From Ophioceras dolichostomum (Eukaryota > Ascomycota > Sordariomycetes > Magnaporthales > Ophioceraceae): 64,000 nt of DNA. The notes under the pieces are model-generated. The model was not told the origin of the DNA and searched no databases. It saw nothing but the letters and a program-made list of their open reading frames with translations. Location: contig PYST01000005.1 of assembly GCA_003049485.1 (NCBI GenBank), forward strand, positions 124,001-188,000. Direction: 5' to 3'. Shown piece by piece: positions 34,965-47,544 of this stretch. How positions within the stretch are numbered: the first letter of the stretch is position 1; each line of letters opens with the position of its first letter. The position numbers were made by a program, and so were the translations under genes.

Positions 34965-37900
34965 ATGGAATCGCCCCTGAAGGGCGTAATAGCCAGCGTT
35001 GAGCGGGTCAAGCGCCAAGCCGAGACGGCATACACACTCATCGACGATGCCATCGAAGATGGGGTTGGATCGGCTATCGTTAGCCAAGAGCTTATGGCTA
35101 TGAGGGAAGTCGTGCTGGACGTCCTCGAGGCCTTGACGAATCTGAGCATTCGTCTGGGAACAAAGAGCGCCGCCCGCATTCTCGATCATCACACATTCAG
35201 CCTCTCTGTCCTCGACCACTGTTTACGAGTCCTCGCCGAGATCGGCCTAGCCCTCCAAGGTTCCACAAACTCGAGACGAGTCGCCCCCAACTCCGATGAG
35301 CTGACCCGTCTGCGGAAAGTCTTGTCAGAAATCCGCTTTCGTTTACGGCAGGCGGTGAAGGTACCGGGTCCGCTGACCCCCACCCTTTTTCTACTGTCCA
35401 TCTCTGCCAACCCCGATCACGAAGAAAGCGCAGCCTGTGTACCGATGCGGATTCCCCCAGACGAGTTCCCTGAGAAGCGGCTCCTTGGGGCGCTGCGTCA
35501 GCGCGACTTCAGCACCGAACGGTTCCAGAAGCTGTTCCGGAGCCGGCTACCTGGCACCCTCGAGTGGCTCTTCTTCGCCGAGCACATTACGGCTTGGTTG
35601 GACGGGCGAGTGTCTCGCCTCTGGGTCATCGGAGCCCCTGGCTGTGGCAAGTCTGTCGAGGCGGCCACCATAACGGATCGGCTTATCAAGACGTACGCCA
35701 GCAGCAATACTTCGGTGTGCTACGTGTTTTTGGACAGCTTCAAAGTTTTCACTACCCTATTGGGCACCGTCATGAGTTCTCTTCTCGCCCAGCTAGCGGT
35801 CCAAAGCCAAGAAGCCTTCAATATTGCACTCCAGGAGCTCGGAATCTGGTCTCCAGCTTTCGACCTTTGGCACAGCCCCGCCCCTGGCGAAACTCCGCTG
35901 CTGCCCGGACTCCAACCTGATCTGACCGGAGCAGACCGTTCAGTGAACTTCACAGATCTACATACGTTGGTTTCAATCTCGAACCGAACCATGACCGCGT
36001 TTAAGATGAACTTCCTCGTTGTCGACGGCATCGATGAGACCCCAGATAGCAAGAGCCTTATCGAGCTCCTTTGCAAACTCGATGGGCCCAACTTGAGATT
36101 GCTTATGGTAAGCAGGAAAGTTGTCGACCTAGATGCCATCCCTACTCTGGCACCTGGAGTTGCGGTTCATGAGACCGCGGCGAGTCCAGGCGATATCGAA
36201 CTCCTCGTGAAAACTGCCGCAACTCAGCACAAAACGTCGCGTGTGAAAGCAGAAATAGACACTGGAGTTTTCAAGCAGATGTCCAGCTCCTTAGCCAAAA
36301 GCCGAAAGTGTGTTTGCTTCCCTTTTCCAAATTACCACCCTTTTGCCTTCCTCAACCCACCCTTTCAGCCTTTGCCACGCCCAAACATTAGAATTTTCAT
36401 AGTGTTCAAAACTAACAGCGTAAAACAACCAGCTTCCGCTATGCTGAATGCAATCTTCATCAGCTCATTGCTCTCGGGTCAGACGAGGCCCGGCGGTTGT
36501 ATCTCCTAAATATGCCTCGCTCTCTGGACGCAACTTACGAAGGCATAATTCAACGAGCTATCGATGCTGAGATGGTTATGGACTCCAGCGCAGGAGCAAC
36601 GGGAAGGACTTGCCCTCTTTCGGCGCGGGAGCAGCTCTGGACGCTACTGCTGTGGATATGGCAGCTTAGCTTTATGGCTCTGCGACTGCCAGAAATTAGG
36701 CTTTCGAGAGGTGCGCTTTTCGAGGCACTGGCTGTCGCCGCCTCGCCAGAGGCCAACTGCCTCGAGGAAGTCGAACCAGCTAGGCAATATGCCATGAGGT
36801 TTACGAAGCACCTCGGCTTATTCGCCTGGGATGGAGCGAAAAATGACGATAGCTCCGCTCTAAGCCACCGCACCCTTGCGGAGTATCTCTCCAAGCTCTA
36901 CCACGTCCATGAACGTGGCTCCGCCCAGCTAAACGGCCAATACAGCATGAACGGTGTGAGCGGCTCGACCTGCGATATCAACAACACGGCTCGCCTCCGA
37001 GCCCAGAGCTCTCAGTCCTCCTTAGGAGTTGTGTCGATGCGATTCTTACACTTCAGAGACTTCAGGGGTCTGCCGGACGAAGCCCGGCTTGAGCAAGCGA
37101 AGGCGGTAAAGCGGCTCGATGAGCACCCTCTCTACAGCTTTGCGGCGGCTTGGGCTTTGGAGTTGTCCCGGAACTGCAGCTGGAACGAAGTGGCAACACT
37201 AGCTGTTAGGTTGTTCACTCTTCCAGAAACTAAGGGCAATTTTATCACCTTCTTCCTCGGGTTTACGGACGTCCATTTTTCTTGGAAATACAGCCTCAGG
37301 ACCCTACCCGATACCCCGATGGGTCTCGTGCACCTGATCGACCATCTCCAAAACGGAACTCTGAGCCCTTTTCACGTCGCCTGCGCTCTAGGGCTGCCTG
37401 ACGTGTGTCGTGCCATGAAACCCTCTTCGAACTTACTAGTCAATGAACCCTCGCCCTATGGCCTGCCGTTGACCCTAGCTATCGTTGGGCCGCAGGCCTT
37501 CGGCCTTATCGCGGGCCGCGAGTCTGTTACGGACTTTTATAGTCCACAGAATCCTCGACGCACAGGGATTCACAGTCTTCGGCCACGAGAGACGATCCTG
37601 TTGCTAGTTGAGATGGGGGCAGATATCAAGGCCAAAGTGCCGAGAGTGGACGACGAAGAGCTGATTTCACTCGCCTCCAACGTCCTGATGGCCTGTGCCG
37701 CCCTTTCGGACGCCGACCTGTTCATTCAGCTGGTTCTTCTCGGCCTGCCTCTCGACGTTGCCTTCTGCGCCAATCTCGCAGAGATCCGACTTCCCGCGCT
37801 TGGAATCGATCCTCATACGCAAATAAACAATACCGTTGCGCGCTGGAATCGCCGAATCCTCACGCCGGAGCAAGAGAACTTCCTAGACGCAGTTTGCCAG

Positions 37901-40900
37901 TTCGTCATTGATTTTGAAATTGTGTCGCTCGCGACTGGCCACTTGCCTGCTCCCGTGCGAGCGTCTGACCTTTCAGACACCTGTCTTTTGGCCGCTTGGC
38001 ATTGCGCTTTGGAGTACGATCTTCCTTGCTCCCGCACGAATACCAAGCGCCAAATCGACTGCTCCGATGCCGACTTTGCCAGGCTCTGGGAGTCTGCTCG
38101 GCGAGACTTTAACTACTTCGTTATACGGCGGTTATCGCAAGACTCGCGGTGGGAGGTGAACCATCAACTGGAACCACAACCCCGTCAATCCAGTGGTACG
38201 GACGCGTACGCCGGGCAGACAGCATTGCATCTGGCTGTTGAGGAAAGTCACATCGCCGCCATTGAGCTTTTGCTGGATAATGGAGCTGATCTTTCCATCC
38301 GGGACGCCAAGGGGAGGCAGGCAGTGCATCTCGTTGAAAAGCCCGACGTGCTGCAGCTACTTATGGACCGTGGAGTCGATTTAACGGTCCAAGACGACGA
38401 CGGCCACACCCTCTGGCATATTTTGGCTGCGAACAACGATTCGACACTGCTTCCGGAAATGCTGAAATTAGGGTAAGTCGCACCTTGTAACTGACCCTTC
38501 CTCTTTGATTATTAAGAATAGCCGAGACCAAAAGTTGCTGACGATCCAATCTTTGACAACACACTTTTGATAGTGACCGGGCTGTTCGAATCGTGTTGCG
38601 GACACCGACTAAACAGGGACGAACTCCTCTAGCTGAGGCTCTGGCATATGGTCACATCTACGGCCGCTGGGCTACCGCGCTTTTACCAGATGAGGTTGCA
38701 CCTCGGGCTGCCGAGTTCCTGGCCCCCCTATGCCAACACGACCCGGCCTGCTTCCAAAGCGATATTCCTTTGGCACACTACGCCGCAGCCTGGGCCTCGG
38801 AGCCTTTGCTCGGGTTGCTCGAAGATAGTGGTGCTATAGACCGCAAAGCCGTGACTAAGGCGGGCGAGACGCCTTTCCACTTCTTACGCCACTACGCCCG
38901 GCCGTCGTTCGTAGCCGCCCTGATTCGCATCCTTGGCCCCGAAGCGGTTTCCAAGGTCACTCACGCCGGTCTGACCGCGGCAGAGACGTTCCTCAAAAGC
39001 CTTGAGTTCGGATTCGTTGCCAGCGCGCCGTTTATGAGCCATGTCGTCGATCCTGCCGCATACGAGATGCTGCTAACCCCAGACGTGATCGAGAGCAAGA
39101 ATCAACACGGACAGCCGTTGTGGGAGCGATTCTGCATAAATGCTGTTGGGTTCTGTAAGTCCAATTCTAAGAGAGCATGCTTACCGCTCGTTTTTTACTG
39201 GCATTCGACGGTCTTTTTACAACAAGGCTAATCAATCCTTACACAATACAACCGAGCATTTAGTTATCGACAAGCCACTGTCACCAGGCACTAACGCAAG
39301 GGCCGCAGGGGAGAGCCTGCGCGTGGCAGCTGAGGCTCTTACCAAAAAAGGTGCTATCCAAGCCTTCGAGCGGAGCAGAGAGATGACGATGTCCGGAATT
39401 GTGCCCCTCGTATTGATCATTGTCAGGAGATCTAAAAGCTTTGTCCTTGACTGGAGCCTGAAGATGTGTGGCGCGGTAGTCAAGGCGACGGAATGCTTCG
39501 AGGAAAACAAAAATGACTTCGGCGTCATTTTGACGCTCCAGTACGCCCTCATTCTGAAGCATGTCGACTTAGCCCAGGACCTTCTTTCCCGAGGCACCAG
39601 CATACATCACCGGGGCCGAGGCGTCTCCCTGCTCGAGGATCTCCACAGGGTCGACTTGGAGATGTTCAAGCTTGCGCTGAGGTTCGTCGAGAAAGACAAG
39701 ATTGACGAGCTGAACCCATCGGGCAGGGCACTGATACACTCACTCGCGGGCGATATTCATACCGTCACTCAGCGCGAAGACAAGCTCAAGGCGCTCCTCG
39801 ACGCCGGAGCTAGCGTGGACGCCCGAACAGGCGACGGGATGCCTGCTATGGTCCTGGCTGCGATTCAGAGTCAACAGGCCTGTGCCATCATTCTCTTCGA
39901 CCGCGGCGCTGATCGGAAGGCGAAGCTGCCGGACGGACTAGACGTTCTGCTGGCTGCGGCCTCGAGGGGATGCTTGCAAATACTGCGCAAGCTGGGGCTG
40001 ATGGAAACGGCCCAAGCATACGACACCGGGAAGAAAAAGGAAAACGTTCCTCCTTCGCTGGACATGGGCTGGGTGTTGGAAAGCCGGTGCTCCATCGTGC
40101 TAACTTTGGCAGAGGAGTCGATGAAGAAAACCGTGTACCATGGCTGCCACGCACTTCACCTGGCAGCCATGAATGGCCACGTCGGCACGATAAGATTCAT
40201 CCTCGACTCCGCCATGATCCCGATAGACGAGCCTTGCTTCGACGCCAACTTGACCGCCCTCCACTTCGCCGCTATTGGGGGTGCCACCGACGCCATACGT
40301 CTCCTGGTCGAGAAAGGCGCCGATGTCGATGCCCACAGGCCGGGCATTCCCTCGACGCCTTTACACCTTGCCATCAAAGCGAACCAGCCCGAGTCGGTCC
40401 GGACCCTAATCCAGCTGGGCTGCAAGCTAGAAGGACCGGACCCTACCGTCGTACCTCCTCTGATACTGGCTGTTAAGCTCAGCAGCCGTATATGCATCGA
40501 TTTGCTCTTAGAAGCCAGTGTTAACGGCCAGCTGCCTGGCGATGTCGCCAAAGCCACCGGTGGCTCAGCTCCGCATAACAGAATAGCACCGGCGCAGCCG
40601 ACGGAGGGATCTCGCAATAGCACGAGCCAGGCCACCAGCAGCCGCCCCAACCCGCCCACGACGACGTCGGCCGTGGGAAGGCAGACGTCGACCGGTGGAA
40701 GTGGCAAGAGGAGCAACGGCAACGGCAACGGCAGCGGTCGGGGCAATTCCGGCCCGGGCCCTGATCCCCCCTTGCTGCCATGGCCTCCCCGAACACCAGG
40801 CAAACAAGCCCGATACATCCGCCTCCTCGCCCAGGCCCTAGAAGCGGCCATCACGGACATAGACGGCCCAGCCGCCGTGTCCGTCGTCAGGGCGGTGCTA

Positions 40901-42737
40901 GCCCGGGGGTGTCCCGTCGATGTCACCCTGCCGTCCTGCAACGGCTGCACGGCCCTCGTGTGCGCCGTGCGCGCGCGGAAGCCGGCCGTGGTCAGCCTTC
41001 TGCTCAACGCGGGTGCCACTCGCTTCACGAGCAACTGCGCTAAGCACAGCGTCAAGGGCATCAACGTTGTGTACGAGGGCGCCCTGCGGCCGGACCGGGC
41101 CGCGTGCCTGGAGCTGGTGCTCGACGCGGCGCTGAGGCTCGGCATCAACTGGTTCAACGCCCCCATCACACCGATCCACCTCGCGACGCAGAACAGGAAC
41201 CTGCCTGGGGTGGTAACTATCCTGAAGCACCTTACCACGCACGCCCAGAAGTACAAGTATGTGCCCCATTGCCCTCCGTGGTCCGTATTTCGTTTACATG
41301 TGTGGAGGTGTTGGTAGCTAACAAGCCCAATCCGCTAGTAAATGGGTCGCCACCCCTCTTCCGAACGACCCCACGCCCACTCCTGTGCCCGCGCCCGCGT
41401 CCACGACAGCCGTGGCCGCCGAGATCCCGCCCGTCGTCCGCTACATGGTCAACCGACCACTCCTCGTCGCCGACGTAGAGGACTACTACCCGGACAACTC
41501 TTCGGCGCTGCACCTGGCCGTCGTCGCCGACTTCAATGAGCTCGTCGACGTCCTCCTCTTGCACGGCGCCGACATCAACGCACTCGACACGGCGCTCAGC
41601 ACCCCCTTGCACTGCGCCGTGACCATCGGCTCAGTCTCGGCCGTGCAGTTCCTGCTCGACCGGGGAGCGGCCCCCGACTTGCGCGACCAGGACGGCTACT
41701 CCCCGCTGATGCGCGCCGCGCGCAACGGGTCCATCGAGCTGTGCCGCATCTTCGTCGCGAGGGGCGCCGACGCGCGAGCGCGGGACGCGGACGGCATGTC
41801 GCTGCTCAGCGTCTGCGCGGAGCAGAATGGGAGCCCAACGCTGTTCGCTTATCTGGTGGACGAGGTCGGGCTGGACCCGTACGCGAGGGACAAGACGACG
41901 TACTGCCCGCTGCACGACGCGCTGCTGAACAGCAAGATGAGGGGGTACGTCCTGGGGGGCCAGTTCGACTTCTACAGGGTCGCGAAAGGCCAGGACCTGA
42001 TGAAGGGCCTGCTCGCGCTCGTGGTGGAGGACGGCTCCGCGGAGCTGATCCTGCCGAAGCTGTACCGGCGGTGGCCGAAGGAGGAGTGGGGCAGGTACGT
42101 CAACTACGCGCCCAAGAGGTACAACTCGCCGCTGTGCGTCGCGGCGATGCGCGGGTTCGTGATGGAGGCCAAGTTCCTGCTCGAGCGGGACGCCGATCCG
42201 GAGGTCGAGGGGTGCGCGGAGGGGACGGCGCTGATGAGCGCTGCGGCGCATGGGCGGCTGAAGGTTGTGGAGGTTTTGGTGAGGGTTGGGGGGGCCAGGA
42301 TCGCGTATACTACGACTGTGAAGGCGGCAGCGGCGGCGGCGGCGAGCGGGGCGGCGGCGGCATCTGAGGAGAACGGTGCTGGAGGAGGAAGTGAGGGGGG
42401 TGGGGAGGCGCAGGGGAGCGGGAGCGGAGAAGTGATCGTGAGGAACGCGCTGGAGTACGCGAAGCCGTTCCCCGAGATCGTGAGGTGGTTGCTGGTCGAG
42501 CGGTATACCTCGCAGGGCAAGATCGCTGCTACATCTGCGGCGAGTGCTGCTGGAGAAGAAGAGGAGCGGGAGATCAAGCCGTGGGGAGGACCGATGACCA
42601 TTAGGTACATGTGCACGGGCACGACCAAGGACTACGGCCTCGCTCATAGGGAGTCGATGCTCGCTTATCTGCAGAGGATTACGAGGGTGAAGTATAAGCT
42701 GAGGGGGACGGTTGTTGCGCCTTATGAGGGGCCTTAG
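34965..42737 (+). CDS. Giant NACHT-ankyrin (NLR/STAND-type) protein
   Basis: Five exons (34965-36307, 36433-38472, 38574-39154, 39264-41256, 41339-42737) join in frame to 2451 residues. Residues 1 to about 150 are helical and resemble fungal STAND N-terminal domains, class unassigned. The NACHT NTPase follows: LLGALRQRDFSTERF, Walker A GAPGCGKS (about 223), Walker B FLVVDGIDE (about 350), then the FRYAECNLHQL and LPRSLDATYEGI-type elements usual after NACHT in these proteins (the latter reads MPRSLDATYEGI here). Ankyrin repeats run from about 1040 to 2300, roughly twenty recognisable units (for example GQTALHLAVEESHIAAIELLL), broken by a Gly/Asn/Ser/Pro-rich linker at about 1750-1835. Such proteins act in fungal non-self recognition and programmed cell death. 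No reading-frame damage is seen despite the size. Confidence 0.88.
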
Positions 42738-43128
42738 GGAGGGGGCTCGAGGTGGGAGTCGGAGCGTAGTGATTGCCTATCTGTTTTCCACGAGTTACGA
42801 AATTTTCCTTTGTTATGTTTTCTCCTCTCTCTTTTATCTATTTATCTACTCTCCATAGATTGTTGATTTATATTTCTCTTGTCTCTCCTTTATCTATCTT
42901 TATTTTCCATATTTTTCCTTCAACAGGACGTGTTGGATCTCTTGAGATGGATCGACAGTACGGACTCGCGGCAGTACCGACGGCTTTTTGAATCATCAGT
43001 TGGATTATTGCCTTTTGTCTTGGATCTTCACTTCTGCGTGATTTCTTCTGACTGGGTAGGTAGATACGGTAGATACTAGAACTGAACTCCTGTAAATGCT
43101 TGAAAACAAATCGATATGTTATCCCCCC
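42738..43128. other. Intergenic between convergent genes
   Basis: T-rich 3' flank of the NACHT-ankyrin gene and 3' flank of the broken 2EXR copy on the other strand. No gene seen. Confidence 0.6.
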
Positions 43129-44290
43129 TCAAGCCCGTCCCGTTGCTGCTATCATAGAGTGAACCATGAAACTCCCTTGACCGAAGCATCTTCCTTCTGC
43201 TTTCCCTCCCAACGATATCAGCCTCTCCGAAGGCGACAGTGAGGAACCATTACACATACACTCCACGAGAAAAGGCCTATTCCCTACGCTACAGTTCCAT
43301 CCATCTGTTGTGATCAACCACGCTGTCAGACCTAGTACAGGAACAGCCTGGGGGTGGGAGGCCGACAAGTCCCAGCACGGAATCCTCAATGGGTACGTAG
43401 GGTCAGTGAAGGCGTCATCGGTAAACGGCACTCGGGAGAACCGATCGAAGTCCATGAGGCATACAAGGGACCGCAGCCTGCCGCTGCGTAGGATCTCGGC
43501 GAACGATGATACCGCCGTGGGATGGAGGCTACTTGGGTGTAGGTCGTCCGGTCCCGCACTAAACAACTGCAGTGCAAGCCTATCGTCAATGTCGGCCTGG
43601 TCAGGGTGACCAGCAGTTTCATAAAGACGGAAGATGTTGGGGAGGCTCCGCGTGTCGAGCCCTAGGTGGGCGAAGCTGTGGTCATGGCGTGGCCGATCAG
43701 TACAAGAGCTGTTTCTCGGGATGTATGAAAATCAGGAGGAGTGACGGGAGGACAACAGAGTTCACCACCACATGCGCGACAAATTTATCGCTTACCCTAG
43801 GTCTTTGGGATCGTAGGCCCTCACATCGTGCAACAGGTCGACCAACAAAGAAGCCTGCGCGAACCCCCAGACGCTCAGAACGTCGCAGTCCGGGTTGAGA
43901 TCGAGCACCCGCGGCTGGCCCTTGTGAAGGTAAGGGAGGTGCACGCGGTAGTGCCCCGTGGCGACGGACCAAGCCTCTCGGCTAACCCTGCCAAGAGGTT
44001 GGGCGGCGACCTGACGCTCTGGAACTCGAGCGAGTACCCGCGGCCGCTGATGACCTTGCCCAGATGGTTGCGGTCGCAATAGTAGCGAGACCGCGCGACG
44101 TCCGTGTCACCGGGGTAGTCCCCTTTTTGTTCGTCGGAGGCGGGGAGGACTGTGACTTCGATCATCCGGTGGCGCTACATCGAAAACTTCCATATCCGCA
44201 GACGCAGCTCGGTCGGGAGGCGAGGGAAGGGAGCGAAGGAGGGGCGAGGGGCACCAAAGTGCACGTCGTTGAAGATCCTGAGAGGTCAGT
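43129..44290 (-). pseudogene. Broken 2EXR-domain gene (copy B)
   Basis: On the minus strand, RIFNDVHFG...FPRLPTELRLRIWKFSM matches the start and 2EXR motif of the intact gene at 13460. It is followed at once by an in-frame TAG (44175-44177), where relatives normally read Pro. Translation then resumes as RHRMIEVTV...HLGKVISGRGYSLEF. Near 43990-44010 the frame shifts, continuing as PLGRVSREAW...YRVHLPYL...LDLNPDCDVLSVW...LLHDVRAYDPKD. The intron donor at 43795 sits at the same codon and phase as in the intact gene. Exon 2 (from about 43675) keeps LHPTAVSSFAEILRSGRLRSL, then ends early. It is therefore a disabled homologue, not a new gene. Confidence 0.82.
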
Positions 44291-45226
44291 CATCAGTGCT
44301 TCCCGTCGGTTGACCATCTCCAGGCAGTCTACCGCCGTCTCCTGCTTGATTCTGGCTCATTTTGGAAGTGCGCAGGAGACGTCATTGTTCGGTGTATGTG
44401 TAAGGTGTAGGTATGTTGGCAGGGACGATGGTGGCAGGGTTGAGGTTCTCAACGGGACGAGAAGGGCGGACGAGCTGCTTATAGGAGGACAAGCTGGTTG
44501 AGGGAGGACGTAAGGGATGTCGGCGCTGCTCATGTGGTGTATCGCCCAACCACTGAGATGCCTGAAAACCACGTGCAGCTACAGTCTCCCAGGATATGAA
44601 AGGTTAATTCTGTACTTCGAGGCAGGGGCCTGTCAAGGGCCCGTCAGGTCGCTCTCATAGCATTTCTGCGCCTGAACTACCTCGACCCTGCAACATCTCA
44701 AGCCCTGTCAGGTACTGCTGACCTTGATTTGCCATGAGAAGTCCGCGATCGTTTGGACTTCACGCCTTTGCAAGGGTTTGCCGCTGGGTCTGGTCGTCCA
44801 GGTGCACAATGAACCTCCAATCAGCTGGAAGACTGACTTCAACCAATCACCAGACGTGCTACAGCGCCAACATCATCAATTCATTTGCATGTGATCATCA
44901 ATTTGGCGCCAGCCCCCGCCACGATCTACCCCGCCTGGGAACGCTCAACATTCCTAACGGAAGGCACTTCAGTGCAGGTACCTGAGGTACAGGTAGCGGT
45001 CGTATTCTAACTGTAGTTACATCTATGAGGGAAGCACAATTTGGAACGCTAGAGGAACGCAAAATGGACCAAAATAACAGCAAGGAAAGAAGAAGGAAAG
45101 GGCGAAGGAACGGAGGCTGAACGGACTGGTTCGCAGCCCGAGCCGCCTCCACACTCTAAAGTGGTCCCCGTTACAAATGGCTCCGAGGGCCATGCTGTCC
45201 AGAGCCTCCGAGCGGGCTGCTAGGCT
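44291..45226. other. Spacer inside the inverted two-gene unit
   Basis: No gene seen. It corresponds in position to the spacer at 12694-13459 of the other copy, but I cannot see clear nucleotide similarity by eye. Confidence 0.5.
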
Positions 45227-45883
45227 TTACTGCCGTTCTTGTTGGCGAGACCTTCCGCTCTCTGAGTGAGGCCCTCCACAGACTTCCAGCGGCACTAACG
45301 CCTTCCTTTGATCTGTAGGAATATGACCGCAAACTTGTCCCTCGACGATGATTGGGCCACCGCGGTGAGGACTAGCCCACATCATTCCATAGGGGTTTCC
45401 CTTCTCGCTCGCGTCGCGGCAGTCGCGCGTGATTATTCTCGCATCAGGCCAATGGAACCTGCAATCCTTGGTGGCGCGCCGGTTCTTGTCCTGTTGGTAA
45501 CATCTCTCGCGATCCCTTGCCCTCCGGATGTCCTTCTTGTCGACCTCTGCCAACATTTTGCCCATCGCGGCGGCCACTTCTTTGTCGCTGATCGTGATCC
45601 AATAATCCGGGTCCGGCAGGCTCATGGCAACCCCATGGACGGTGATCTTGTAATCCTTCAGTGCTTTTCGGAATCCCCGGGCTTCGCCCTCGGAGAATTT
45701 GGCCATGACCTTGTTCCTGCCGCCCGGCGAGCTCCACCCCCACGCCACGATCCCAATCTTGTCAACCTCGAGGTCCTCGATGCAGAGACCTTTTCCGGTC
45801 CCGGCCGACGATTGTTGGTCATGCTGCACGCAAAGAATATTCTCGGGCCTAGGATCAATGCGCCACGAATGCGAGGAGTCCAT
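45227..45883 (-). CDS. Unrecognised protein, GNPYG family (copy B)
   Basis: A single-exon minus-strand ORF of 218 residues, homologous over most of its length to the 250-residue protein at 11941-12693. Matching blocks: EDLEVDKIGIVAWG, PGGRNKVM, ITVHGVAMSLPDPDYW, a charged middle with RARDRERCYQQDKNRR, then GNPYGMMWASPHRG and VEGQVCGHIP. The frame is intact and starts at an ATG, so it may still be functional although its 2EXR partner downstream is broken. It lacks the Gly/Ser-rich C-terminal tail of copy A. No signal peptide, membrane helix or known catalytic motif is visible. Function unknown. Confidence 0.65.
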   Translation of the reverse strand: MDSSHSWRIDPRPENILCVQHDQQSSAGTGKGLCIEDLEVDKIGIVAWGWSSPGGRNKVMAKFSEGEARGFRKALKDYKITVHGVAMSLPDPDYWITISDKEVAAAMGKMLAEVDKKDIRRARDRERCYQQDKNRRATKDCRFHWPDARIITRDCRDASEKGNPYGMMWASPHRGGPIIVEGQVCGHIPTDQRKALVPLEVCGGPHSESGRSRQQERQ

Positions 45884-47544
45884 AGTCGAATGAAGCTAGC
45901 ATGGTGCGTGGAGGATGTGTGAGCAGCCAGAGCGGAAGGTACTAATTTTTGGATACTCTGGAAGAGGGGGCAATCACCATACACGGACCGGTAGGTTACG
46001 CCCAGGAAGGACTTTGTCAGAACTCGTGGAGATTCAATGAAAAGAAAACCGAGAAAGAGGACGAAGGATTGGTTATTCCCAGAGAGCTGGCGAATCTAAC
46101 CAATAGGCGAGAGCTCGGCGGAACTGTTGGTTAAGGCTGTAGGTAGGGAGGATAGATGATACTAGCATTCATACAACGCAAATACTAGTACTGGTTTTGG
46201 GCACCCGGATCCGTAGTACTTATAATCAAGGGAGGCGGTAGTACTACCAACCCACTTGAGATTCCACAAATACATGCACGAGCTCCACGGCCACGATAAC
46301 GGCGATCACGGTAGCTGGATCCTGCTAGAAGCTCGACCATGTCACAGGCATCGTCGCCACATAACGATCTTTCTGATACGAGCCACCTGAGATGGCCTGG
46401 ACCCAAAAGAGAGGCCCACCGAGCTCAACGCCTTCATGACTGGTTTGGACCATGTCGAGGAGACCAGGCACAGGCAACCGAGTCGCCGCTGGCCACCTAG
46501 TGCTTCCCCAGTAGCACATCCGAGAAACATGAATTTCGCGACGTGGACGGCCAGAATTAACGACCATGACGACGAGTTTATCTCCAGCTGATGGTGGTGA
46601 GGCCTGTAATATGGTCTCTCCAGGGGGCGGGCTTGATACTGGCCAGCCCCGGCCCGAGCACACGGCCTGGTCGCGACCACCACGACAACCCCTCGGCCTC
46701 GACCCGGGTTGATAGGGCTGTGGTCCAACTGGCCCCGAGCCATTTGATATCACGAATTGTGGCCATAGAAGTGGCGACATTTTTGTCGGGTGCCCCCTTT
46801 TCCGAGGATACTACATTTAGCATCATGATGCATCGACAGGGTCTCGCCTGGTTCGGTCATATCCCTCGTCTCTTGGGCCGTCGACCCTGATCAGCTTACT
46901 AGCCACTCTCGTCGCGTACTAGTCTATGTTAAGATCAATATGATGGAGCGGTGACATCTTTTGTTGCTCAACCTCCCCGATTCGAAAGGGGTGGGGAGGG
47001 GGGCTGAAAAGGGGCTAGTCTGAGGACTCAGCCGGCTCACTTGGTCGTGGGCTAGGTTTCTCAAGGCCACGGATATGAGGGCGTGTTTGTCATTAGAGGG
47101 TTGCGGAATAGCAGCTTATTACACGTAGCAAGATGAAGAGTACTATGATATTGATAGGAGTCTGGGCAGATAAACCCCCGAAGTTGACTAAAAATAACCA
47201 TTTTCGTCATCGTCGGTCGACTAATCTGCCTATCTAGTTATCAAGTGAGGTTCACTCGACGGGTTAGGACTAGGTTCTCCAGAGAGGAATATTAAGTAGG
47301 CAGAAAATCTGATAGAGTGCCAGAAGGGAAACCGGTGAGGGAAAGCTCTAATCCCGGCGTGATGCCGAACGCTTATACGCCTCCAGCGCCGTATATCCTA
47401 ACGTAACGCCATCAGATTGAGGCTAAAAGACAGGGAAAATGAAGAAAAGACCAAAGGGGAGAAATGGTGTCCAGTCCATAGTCCTAGTCGTGCTCAACAC
47501 ATCGGCAGCATGGTGCTCGCCATGCGAGGCATCCACCAGCCTCC
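45884..47544. other. Intergenic, no supported gene
   Basis: About 1.7 kb. A 151-codon minus frame at 46325-46780 is open but shows no family motif and has equally long overlapping frames. A T-loop-like hairpin near 46965-46985 was considered and rejected as a tRNA. Confidence 0.45.

Noticed and set aside
40156..42647. Long minus-strand ORFs (366 and 338 codons)
   Set aside because: Mirror frames of the NACHT-ankyrin exons, rich in Arg/Pro/Ala with no motif.
46325..46780. A 151-codon minus-strand ORF
   Set aside because: No recognised domain; equally long overlapping frames on both strands, and Pro/Gly-rich composition.
46960..47000. Possible tRNA T-loop on the minus strand (TTCGAAT flanked by C/G runs)
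   Set aside because: The stem does not pair cleanly and I cannot find matching D-arm, anticodon arm or acceptor stem around it.
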